In this document: in pieces, positions 1 to 9,449 of the stretch
Numbering within the stretch: the first letter of the stretch is position 1
Layout of the letters: each line of letters opens with the position of its first letter
Assembly (NCBI GenBank): GCA_963920765.1
Contig: OY987242.1
Span: forward strand, 13,230,002-13,294,001
Direction: 5' to 3'
Length of the DNA: 64,000 nt
From: Ulota crispa
Taxonomy: Eukaryota; Streptophyta; Bryopsida; Orthotrichales; Orthotrichaceae
Made by a program: the position numbers and the translations under genes
Notes under the pieces: model-generated
The model's database searches: none
Told to the model about the DNA's origin: nothing
Seen by the model: only the letters and a program-made list of their open reading frames with translations

Positions 1-400
1 CGTAGAATAAATGATTACACAGACATGCAAAGAAATAAAACATGTCAGTGAATCTAATTGAATTGTTTATCCCTGCGTAACAGGCTTCCAAGGTTTCCAC
101 CGACGAGCAGACCAGTTCGAGCAACATCACAAATCCAATGCGCGCAACAATGTAAACAGCAGTAGACTAATCAGCCAAAGAAAGCTACTGTATTCATTCT
201 TAGTAGAAATCAAATGAGTACACAGGCATACGAAGAAAAAGAAGAAGTGAATGAACCTAATTGAATTGTCTATCCCTGTGTAACAGGCTGCCAAGCTTTC
301 CATCGACGAGGAGATTAATTTCGAGCAACATAACAAATCCAATGCGCGCAACAATGTATACAGCAATCAACGAATCAAGGAGAAGTAAAGCAAATACAAT
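1..400. repeat. 203-bp tandem duplication
   Basis: Two diverged copies in direct orientation with a period of 203 bp. The shared landmark CTAATTGAATTGT lies at 54-66 and again at 257-269, and CAAATCCAATGCGCGCAACA occurs in both units. The second unit carries one extra base relative to the first in the segment read as ...CTCGAA... on the minus strand, so the two units encode the same peptide in different frames. The left unit is cut by the window edge. Confidence 0.75.
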
Positions 401-613
401 TAGTTGTGCCAGAGACCAGAGCTTAGAGCTGCACCTTCCGCGTCGAGCTAGCGCCACTTCCACCGGAATCACCTCGCGGATCCTCAGAAACAAAGCAAGT
501 CGCAAAATTTTGGCAGAATTTCCGTCAATATGTGCATTCACCGGGTGTGAGCCGATTGGAGCGGCGATGGAGATTGGCGAGGGCAAGGGCGATGGCGATG
601 GCGATGGCGCCAT
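257..613 (-). CDS. possible small membrane protein, 118-aa ORF
   Basis: Not recognised. The ORF opens with an Ala/Ser/Pro-rich N-terminus (a run of SP pairs, residues 3-13), then a basic stretch LARRGR near residue 55, then a strongly hydrophobic segment (LIVFALLLLDSLIAVYIVA, about residues 72-90) that could be one membrane span. It reads out of a GC-richer stretch at about 420-830, unlike its AT-rich surroundings. The last 40 residues fall in one unit of the 203-bp duplication; the neighbouring unit repeats the VYIVARIGFVMLLE peptide and then continues in another frame. A spliced gene continuing leftward out of the window is possible, but I see no convincing donor site. It could equally be a chance ORF. 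Confidence 0.3.
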   Translation of the reverse strand: MAPSPSPSPLPSPISIAAPIGSHPVNAHIDGNSAKILRLALFLRIREVIPVEVALARRGRCSSKLWSLAQLIVFALLLLDSLIAVYIVARIGFVMLLEINLLVDGKLGSLLHRDRQFN

Positions 614-829
614 CTGATGTTTGAATCCGAGTCGCGTTCATTTGTTGCTTCGCGGGAGCTTTCCTTGTCTCCCGACTATTGTGTACGGCATTGGTCCGAC
701 CTGGGGTTGGTCCGACCTACCAATGCGATACTGGAGTGAAATCGGAAAACTCCTATTTGCAGAAGAATGTAGTCAGAATGGTGTCATTAATCCCCGAGGG
801 CCCCAGCGCCCCCAAATCTAACCTTTCCA

Positions 830-1390
830 TATTTAACCCTAAAACGCCCAAGGGGTAAGGGCAAAACATAGATGTATTATAAAATAATACTTATGTAATT
901 TTGATGAAGTTTGCCTCAAAAAAGAAAACTAGAATCATGATGTTTAGCAATTATTCATATAGTCAAACATTCAAAAAAAGTTTTGGACTTTTATTTAATG
1001 AATTTAGAAGCATTTATCCTTTAATATTCACCAAAATTATAAATTTTATGCACATATTTTAAAATTTGGTATGATTGGTTAAAAACAGACATTCTATTGT
1101 AACCTTCAAAAATACAATTTTTTCAAAGGAGAGAACATCATCAGTTTCCCGAAATAATAAATTTTACAACACTAGCAAATATTGAAGTGTTTGTCTTTGA
1201 AAAATTCTCCTTGATGGAATTTAACTTGGATTGACATGATTCAAGTTGGATTGGAAAGTAGACTTGATTTTCTATTACAAAATAAAAAAAATAAATCAAT
1301 CAATCAATAAAATCAAAAACTTTTTTTCATCTCAGGCAGCTCGCCAAAAATTGGCAGCGACCGGAAAATGGTCGATTGAGTGCTTAGGTA
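830..1390. other. AT-rich stretch, nothing recognised
   Basis: No coding signal, no RNA gene and no terminal repeats that I can pair. It separates the duplicated segment at the left edge from the repeat that hosts the CACTA insertion. Confidence 0.5.
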
Positions 1391-1628
1391 GCAGCATCCA
1401 TAAGCGTTGCGTCCCCATGCCCGTCACCTGACAGTGGCAAGGCTAATCAATAAAAAAACAAATGGTTGTGGGTGGTTGAGTGATGGTTATGGGTGATGAA
1501 GTGATGGTTATGGGTGATGAAGTGATGGTTATGGGTGATGAAGTGATGGTTATGGGTGATGAAGTGATGGTTGTGGGTGACTAGCATGAGGTTTTGAGTA
1601 CCCATCTCACTATTTAAGAACCAACAAG
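1390..1628 (+). repeat. dispersed repeat R1, left half (split by the CACTA element)
   Basis: A moderately conserved repeat whose second copy lies at about 58940-59074 plus 61100-61345. Shared text includes GTGATGGTTATGGGTGA-type repeats, GAGTACCCA and CATCTCACTATTTAAGAACC. Here the repeat is interrupted after ACCAACAAG by the 3-kb CACTA element and resumes at 4659. Confidence 0.65.
1480..1580. repeat. 21-bp tandem repeat, about 4.8 copies
   Basis: Unit GTGATGGTTATGGGTGATGA plus A, four exact copies at 1480-1563 and a diverged partial fifth. The related repeat at 58990-59055 has a degenerate, unexpanded version, so the array grew in this copy only. Confidence 0.9.
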
Positions 1629-1794
1629 CACTAGTAACCTAGTAGAAAACTCCGTCCAAAACAACAGAAAACCAACAATTTCTTGTTGATTTGGGCACTT
1701 GCCCACGCAAATTGACTAATTTAACAGAATTTTGTAAAAAACTAAATACATTCTCTTGATTTGGACACATTATCTAAATCAACAGAAATTTTGA

Positions 1795-2390
1795 AATCTT
1801 TTAGGAATCTTTTGGGAATTTTTTGTGAATCTTTAAGAATCTTTTAAAATCTTTTAGGAATCATTGAAAATCTTTTCAGAATTTTTAAGAATGTTTAAGA
1901 ATCTTTTCAAGATTTTAGAATCTTTGAGAATCTTTTAAGAATCTTTGAGAATCTTTGGAAATCTTTTCAAATTTTTTTGGAATCTTTGAGAATGTTTGAG
2001 AATCTTCTTGGAATGTTTGAGAATCTTCTTGGAATCTTTGAGAATCTTTTAGGAATATTTGAGAATCCTTGAGAATCTTTCAGGAATATTTGAGAATTCT
2101 TGAGAATCTTTGAAAATAGTTTGGAATATTTGAGAATCTTTGGAAATGTTCTAGGAATTTTGAATTTTTTTGAGAATTTTGAAAATCTTTAAGAATCTTC
2201 TTGGAATCTTCTTGGAAGCTTTGAGAAGCTTTGAGAAGCTTCAAGAATCTTTAAAAATATTTGGGAATCTTTGGGAATCTTTTGAAAATCTTTTTGGAAA
2301 TTTTAAAAATCTTTGAGAATCTCTGAGAATTTTCAAGAACCTTTTTGGAATCTTTGAGAATCTTTTTAAAATCTTTATGAAATTTGTTAA
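1795..2390. repeat. subterminal array of AATCTTT/GAATCTTTTGA motifs
   Basis: About 600 bp made of short degenerate repeats around AGAATCTTTGAGAATCTTTT, 10-11 bp apart. Repeated short motifs near the ends are typical of CACTA elements, where they bind the transposase accessory protein; that role is inferred. The same array appears inverted at about 22816-23411. Confidence 0.75.
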
Positions 2391-3304
2391 AGTACTTCAA
2401 ATTATTTATAGAAATAGAATCTCTTAAACTAAATTAGAGTCCTTTAGGAATCTTTTTGTAATTCATCAAAATACTTTAAAATATTTTTAATAACAAAACT
2501 ATTACAATAGTATAGGTTTGTTTTTGAAATCTTTCTAGAATCTTTTTGGACCTCATTAAATTGTTTGAAGTTTTAAAAAATAAAAGAATCTTTTAGAAGT
2601 TTGAGTGTACATTGACTAGTTTTATTTTCTTTACTTTTCACAATTTGGTTAGATTTAAAATTAGCAGCCTTTAAAGTCAAATAAAAACATGACCATAATA
2701 ACAAAAAAATCAACAGTTTTCTGTTGATCTGGACACTTTTGGACACAACTTCACTAATTCAACAAAATTTTATATAAAAAGTACAACATTTTGTTGTTTT
2801 AAATACCAATATTTCTTTACAAACAAATATAAAAGATGCTCCTCAATTCTTTGAAAAAAATCATGTATGTCCCTCAAGGATTAAAAGTACCTCTTTCCTT
2901 TTTGTATAAATATCAACAATGCTTCTAATATATTGGAAAAATATTAAAAATGCTCCTCAACTATTTTGAGTTATTTATATCTTGTGTTATATGATAACCA
3001 AGTGTATAGTTTAATGCAAATTCTTACAAGAAACCAAAGGTGATTTTTACATTTCAAATAACACAAAGATATATTTAACATTTCAAAATAGAAGAGCCTT
3101 TTCATTATTTTTCCAAAATAATAGGAGTATAATTGATATTCCTACAAAAAATAAGGAATATTTTTTATGTTTCAAATATTTTCGGCGTAAACTTGATATT
3201 TTGAAAGACTTAAAAGGGTGTTTTTAGTATTTTTCCTTCTATTACTAACCAAATGAATTAAAAAAAAACAATCTTATAAAATATTTTTATAACCTTTAAA
3301 AGAT

Positions 3305-3696
3305 GGGAATTGATATGTGTACCACACCCCCGGGGTAAGTTTTAGATTTCTACCATCAAAAAATTGAGTTTGAGAATTTTGAATTCAAATTTGGACTTAG
3401 AGACCATGGTATTGTCTAGAACCAGAAAAAAAAGTTGTAGTTCAACAACACCCAATGAAAAAGTTTAGTTAGGGAGAAAATTGTTAATTTTATTTTTGTT
3501 TGTAAAAAAAGATAAGCTTTTTCATTGGGTGTTGTTGAATTGCAGTTTTTTTTATGGTCCTAGACAATATCATGGTCTCTAAGTCCAAATTTGAATTCAA
3601 AATTCTCAAACTCAAATTTTTGATGGTAGAAATCTAAAATTCACCCCGGGGATGTGGTACAGTAGTTCAAAGGGTGTGATTCACATATTAATGCCC
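3305..3696. mobile_element. foldback element with 9-bp target duplication (Mutator-like)
   Basis: Two arms of about 170 bp run from GGGAATTGATATGTG... to ...CACATATTAATGCCC and pair along TTTAGATTTCTACCATC, TTGGACTTAGAGACCAT and CAACACCCAATGAAAAA. Flanks TTAAAAGAT (3296-3304) and TTAAAAAAT (3697-3705) agree at 8 of 9 positions, which suits the 8-11 bp duplications of Mutator-like elements. Nested in the CACTA element. A relative lies at 18861-19230. Confidence 0.7.
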
Positions 3697-4161
3697 TTAA
3701 AAAATATCCAAAACTATTCAAAAGTTTATAGAACTTTGATTTTATAATTGCAAGGTTTTAATTCCGTAACTTTTCACAATTTCATGTTATTTAAAGCTAT
3801 CAAACTATAGAGGCCATTTTAACAGGATAAGGTTCTCTTTACAAAAACTAGCACTAAATAATAATTATTAATGAATCCAACCTTTGCTTGCAGCAATCCT
3901 TTTGAGATTTGTGAATTCCAATAAAAATTTACAAACAAAATCAAAAGGATGGAAATAAACAATTTTTTAAAAATTTCTAAACACCTTCTTTGATTTTAGC
4001 TCATAACTTTTGATGAAAAGATTGAAATTCAAAAAAAATTATTGGAGGTGAAAGTAAAATACATTTACCAACTTTTTCTAGTTCTAAGTTTATTGAAAAA
4101 GATCCTTTAATGGGCTGAAATAGCCTCCAAAGTCTATTGGGTTACTAAAAACATGAACATT

Positions 4162-4457
4162 TAATGTACAAATAGAATCATGATATTGTTGTGCACATGT
4201 GTGTGGGCACATGCTCTAGTGGTTGTGAGTAATGCAGAAGAGTTGTGGAGTGTGAACCCGGTGGTGGGAGGTTCAAACCCCACTACTAGCAGCCCCCACT
4301 CGGTGATGCGGGCAGGTGCCTGGAAGTGCGGGCAGGTGCTCAGAAGTGCGACAGCTGCCCGGAAGTTCGGGCAACTGCTCAAATCTCCGGGCAGGTGCCT
4401 GGTCCTTAAATAAAATCATTGTTTTATAATAAAATAAAATAAAATAAAATAAATAAT
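4162..4457 (+). mobile_element. tRNA-derived SINE
   Basis: RNA polymerase III promoter boxes are visible: box A TGCTCTAGTGG (4212-4222) and box B GGTTCAAACCC (4270-4280), 47 bases apart. The body carries GC-rich repeats of GCGGGCAGGTGC type, and the 3' end is an A-rich (AAAAT)n tail. TGAACATT at 4154-4161 and 4458-4465 is the likely target duplication. The tRNA-like head plus A-rich tail is the classical SINE design, mobilised by a LINE in trans; the partner LINE is not in this window. Short ORFs across it are not genes. Confidence 0.75.
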
Positions 4458-4658
4458 TGAACATTATAAAACTCGTGAAAATTAACACAAAATTAACAAA
4501 AAATTAAGAAAAACAGCAAATAATCAACAAGATCTCAACAGAAAATCAACATACTCTTGTTGAAAAGTATCCAAATCAACTTGATCAAATCCACAGAAAA
4601 AATCAATAGTTTTTGGTTGAAATTCTTTTGATTTTGTGCTGAATTTTCTACAGGGCTT

Positions 4659-4877
4659 AAGCCTTGTGATTTGCATCTCTTACACATGGTTTTTACAATT
4701 TCAGTGATTTTGGACTTTGAAAAATCTTTGTGAATAAATGCTTGCAGTTGGAACCTTGAAATTGATGCCAATATTTTTGGTTTCCATTCCTAATTTACAG
4801 TATTTTTTTCAACGTTAGACAATTGTTTAACCTACTCCAAAACCCTTATTTCCACGCTTATGGGTGCTCCTACCTCA
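4659..4877 (+). repeat. dispersed repeat R1, right half
   Basis: Continues the repeat interrupted at 1628. It matches 61125-61345 over about 210 bp (for example TTTGGACTTTGAAAAATC and CCAATATTTTTGGTTTCCA) and diverges after CTTATGGGTG. Confidence 0.7.
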
Positions 4878-4879
4878 AT

Positions 4880-7720
4880 GCTTGGGACAACACAAGCCAA
4901 AATACCCAATTTGGAACCAATGAAAAAGTAAATCATATTCTTAACAATTTGAAAGACAACTCTTTGCTCAAGGTTCCATATGCTGAAATATCTCTTTATC
5001 GTTTAAAGGCAAAAGGTTAGAGATGACAGTTTGTAAAGACTCAAAACGGTTAGTTTGAAACATACTAAAAACTTGAGTGTAAAAATCAAAGAGTCTACTT
5101 TTATCCAAGAAAGTAAATGCTATCACTTGCATTTCACAAAACGTTGTTTTGAGACACCCGTTTGTTTTGATGTGACCTAACCTTGACTCTTCTGTAATAG
5201 CACATTTTGAGCGTTTCGAGAGTTTCTTGAGAATTTTCCATGTTGTGCCTAAATCTTAATTGAAAAAGCTCCCAGTTATGCCCTTCCAGCTCATGTAATT
5301 GGTGTGGTCTTGCACTCCCACTTACCAAAAGAATGTACTTTAAAAATCTGGGAAAAGAGACCTCATGGTTGGATATATCAAATTTTCAACAAAAACAAAA
5401 ATTCCATTGTCATATTTTGAGAAAGAGTAGATTAAAAGCATACAGTTTATTTTAAATGATATGAAAAGTATAAATAGTGCAAGACCCCTTCATACTAATT
5501 TGAAGTGAACTTTAGATTAATTAGGTCTAATTAGTGTGAAGAAATGGCATGCCTCCAACATGTATTCTTCAATTAGGATTTTAGTTTAAACTTATTACAT
5601 CCACACAAGTAAACACATCTTTCATGCACTCACTAATTCATTAAGGAGAATATTCAAAAAGCGTCTTCAAGAATTTGATCAATCAAGTCACTTTATTTGT
5701 GAAAATATTTATATACTACAATGCATAGCCCATTTTTTATTGATTTTATTTAATTTGTTGTAAACTACCTCCGTAGTATACCAAACAAATTTGTGTATTT
5801 CCTTGAATTTGAATGCCTAAGAGCATCTCTAGCCTTCCTTTCCAAACGGGAAGTACTAGGTCTAGGCTCAGTCTATCTTTTGAGGTCCAATGGGAATTTG
5901 CCAAACAAAAAAATGTGGTAGGCCTTGCCAAACTTCTCCTCCAAGATACCAAATTCCAGTGTCTTCTCTAAATCTAAACCGCTTGATTGTAGGTTCTATT
6001 TTTGTAATTTGATCTTTTTTGTAACATGAATTGCTTGGACATTATTGCCATTGCACAAAATAGCCAAAGGAAGGTGCAAATTAGGAGCGTGAGGGTGGGA
6101 CCTACTCCATCAAAGGGAAGGATTCACCAAACTAGAGAGCGATTCAAGCAAAGATTTTGACTTGGGTTGTGAAAGATGAATCAAGCAAAGGTTTTGACTT
6201 GTTTGTGCAAACAGAAGCCAAATGAGCCACACAACCTCAAGCTTGCAAAAGCAAAGGTCAATGAACCAATGGACTTTTTGAGTTTATTTGTTGAAGCAAA
6301 TTCTTGACTTGGATCACCGAGAGCAAATTCCAAAGAATTTACCACCATATGTGTATTAAGCAATGTGTGAATTTTGAATGCTTGGCACACATTATTGAGT
6401 AAAATAGAAGTTAGCCTTTAGATCAAGTGGATGAAGTCTTTTGGTTTGTGTTATTTTTTGCAATAAAGAAGTCCAAGTCCATTGTTGGAAGATTAAGAAG
6501 CAGCACTAATTGAAGCTTGAACATTGACCTACAAACTTGAGTTTGTTTCATACAAGCCTTGCATCAATAAGAAGAAATGAAGCTTGGTTAGCAATGATGT
6601 TTGGGAAAATATTATAAAGTAATCTTGATACCGCAAACAAAAGCATTAGTACTTGTAGAGATTAGCAATCATTGTGTCTAGATGTTAATGCTTTCATTTT
6701 GGTATGTATCTTCTATGATCTCTTCAATTTTGGCTTTATTTAGCATGTAAAAGCTTTCAAGATGTTGTAAATTGGAAAGTTTTCTAGCAAGATGCACTTG
6801 TTCTCTAGATCCTCTAGTGTTTTACATGATAGATAGCAAATGGCATTATGACACACGCTGGGCTTTCAATAGAAGGAGAATTTTTGAGGAAATTGGTACT
6901 ATTGGATGAACCAATTCTAGGTGTGGACTTGCTTGAGCATTTCCATGCAATGTTTTTTTTTCACCTACCATGTGCCACATGCCCTCCCAGGAATGGAAGA
7001 TTCTGAGAGGGAGAGAGGAGCATTGGTCCAATTTCTGACAAGGTGGCTTTATGAGGCCCAAAAAGAACACTGTTTCCATGTTTGTGGACCAAGACTTTTT
7101 CCTCTATGAATGTCAACAAGCATCTGTTGCATTGTGAGAGAAAGAAAGGAATTGAAGGGACAATCCTTTTGTCACCATGAAGTGTATCACTTGTGTCCTT
7201 CATGTCCCAAGCTAATGTATGTTAGGATGTTTTGTCAACCTCTTGGTGCTAGTTTTTAAATGTTGTTTGAAGAAAAGGTTTGCTCCAAAAACTTTGTATT
7301 TGTTATTTTGGCAACTTTCATTGTGCCAAAATGGCACATTCTAGTGTTGGAAAAACTAAGACTCTCAAATGTTCACATGAGCAAGTATTCACATGAGTCA
7401 TAAGTCCAACTAGGATTTGCCACAAGTATCTCCAACTACCTTGGGGATGAGTGTTTGAAATTTAAGGTACCCACTTTGCAAGGAAGTTCGAGGACCAAAC
7501 CAGTCAAAGACAAAGTTTGTGGAAACATTGGCAAAAACCAATTTTTTTATGAACGTGACCCCACTTGTAGCCTTTAGTAGGTGCATTTAATGACCAACAT
7601 TGGCTCTCCAGCCTAGAGCTCCTCTTGTTAAGCAAACTAGCGCACCCTAAAATCATGCTTAGCGCCCTCCCTATGGTGAGCACTGCTGGAGTTGCTCCAA
7701 TGTTCTTAGTTTGGGGGTGG
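4880..7720. other. intergenic stretch without a supportable gene
   Basis: Short unsupported ORFs only. No conserved protein motif, tRNA or paired terminal repeat was found. The phrase AAGAGCATCTC near 5820 recalls hAT/PIF-like MITE termini, but I could not find a matching end. Confidence 0.5.
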
Positions 7721-7725
7721 GCTAC

Positions 7726-8008
7726 TTAACACTTAAACGTCGAGGTGGTCATTGTGTCTGCTCCTATATTGTAAATTGTTCAAAGGTGAATAGTGATCTC
7801 TACATTGATGCCCACACATTAAGTTATTATTTCCAAAAATTGCAAAAGTTAATAGTGCATGGTGCCCTCATGAAAATTATAACATGGGTAGTTTTGACTA
7901 GGCAGTTTTGGACCTAACACCATGACTCTGAAATTTCTCACAATTTGGGTAGCCTAAAAAAATCAAACGTAAAAGTGATAGTCTTCTACCCGCGTGTTTA
8001 AGGGTAAA
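7726..8008 (+). mobile_element. degenerate TTAA element (short type)
   Basis: Left end TTAACACTTAAACGTCGAGG, right end CGCGTGTTTAAGGGTAAA. The interior shares GCATGGTGCC, TCATGAAAATT and GGACCTAACACCATG with the elements at 41688-42046 and 42043-42411, so it is an old copy of that type. Confidence 0.6.
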
Positions 8009-9449
8009 ACAAACTCTATAGTATTTTTTAACATCAAAATGGCCAAAGAGATTCTGTGATTAAATTTGAATTAGGCTTCTAAACGGGTATTATCTAAAGT
8101 AAGCAATTATTGGTATTATGTTCTTTCCAAGAAATAGTAAATTGGAACATTTGTACATAGAATTCAAAGCCAATTTCAATATACTTACCCTTAATATTTA
8201 AGTTTCAGATGTTTTAGACTCCGTACATATTAAAGTACGAAATCGATTATTGAGCAAACTCAATCTTATTACGAATAAATATTGCTTTGATACGGAACAA
8301 AAGTCCTCGAAACTAGCTAATTAAGTCAAACATTCTATAAGAATGAAAACAAGCCACACACACACAAGAAAACCTATTGTTTTGAGAATCAAACAAAGCT
8401 TTGACTCAAAGATGCATTGAAGACATCTACACTTGTTTCCAAGAATGCCGTTTCCTGTAACCGGCAACCAATCTCGAAAAAACATTTGAATTAAGAAATG
8501 AAAATTAGTATTTTCAGTTGACAATCTTGTCAATAAAGTTTCAAACACACAGAAAATTCCACAGCACCGAGAAGAAAAATACTCACATAAGTAAAAAAAT
8601 CTCGAGTTTATGTTTGACATTTCCAGTTCCGTAAATTTGTTAAAACAGGCACAAAGATACAGAATAAAACATGAAGACTCGATTCGATGACCTCCATCCC
8701 CGCTCCATATCTAAATTCTGAGACACGATACGTAGTCGCCAAAGCGACAAAACATAAACAAAATAAGCACGATTCGGCACACACCACCAGATAATACAGT
8801 GCTCGTACAAAAACCCGAAAGAACCGTCACACCGTCGAATAGTCAATTTAGGCGTTTCGAACCAAACAAGGCACAAATTGTTCTCAATGACCAGTTCCAC
8901 AAAACGGCACGGCACGACTCATTCCACAAGCACAGCACTCACACAAGCACAACATGCTCAACATAATACGATTCCATCACTACTTTTCAAGTACAAAGTT
9001 TGCATGCTAACGCAAGTCCAGATCGTCAGATATAGTGTATAAAAAATCAATACAACCACCCTCGTCCACTCACACCCCATCAGGAATAAATCTACACGAG
9101 GTTGCATCACGCACCCTCGCCCGGTCTCCATGATCTCTCGATGTGTGTGCGCGCCAGGAGGTTCCTAAACGAACGTACTATACCACCTATCCTATACCCT
9201 CTCTCGCCCATTAATCAAGCCGCCCCCATGCCCAACATGGGAACAAATACAGCCACTCTGCAGCCGCAAGTTCTTGTCTCACACGTCACCGTGCTCCATG
9301 CAAACCACCACCGCTACCATGCCCCTTATTACCCTACCCACGACCACCATCTCTGCCCACACCACTCAAGCCTGCCTGACGCTCGTGCCCACTCAAGACC
9401 GCACACCGGCTCCGGATGCGTGCGGGCGTGCATAGCCGTCACGCACCCC
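8009..9449. other. 3' flank of the ASG1-like gene
   Basis: Base composition becomes GC-richer from about 8640 towards the stop codon at 9450, as expected for the 3' untranslated region of the minus-strand gene. No poly(A) signal could be fixed. A 137-aa plus-strand ORF here is compositional shadow. Confidence 0.4.

Larger units (their letters stand above)
1629..4658 (+). mobile_element. CACTA-type element, left copy (non-autonomous)
   Basis: Starts CACTAGTA, has TAGAAAAC/TAGAAAAT subterminal motifs at both ends and no transposase ORF. It is the mirror image of 20556-23567: positions in the two copies add up to 25206 across the whole 3012 bp, so there is no net indel, and the stretches I compared are almost all identical. 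The far end is damaged: it reads TTTCTACAGGGCTT instead of the TTTCTATTAGTG seen in the other copy. AAG occurs at 1626-1628 and 4659-4661 and is the likely 3-bp target duplication. The near end has a small duplication (CTAGTAACCTAGTA). It contains a SINE and a foldback. Confidence 0.75.

Noticed and set aside
1480-1580. CRISPR-like direct repeats
   Set aside because: Units are contiguous with no spacers, so it is a tandem minisatellite; the sequence is eukaryotic.
4161-4488. 71-77 aa frames duplicated at 20718-21045
   Set aside because: Identical in both CACTA copies only because the DNA is duplicated. They cover the SINE and show no protein features.
5820-7710. Possible large element with AAGAGCATCTC / GTTGCTCCAATGTTCTTAG ends
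   Set aside because: The two ends pair too poorly, and no target duplication or internal structure supports an element.
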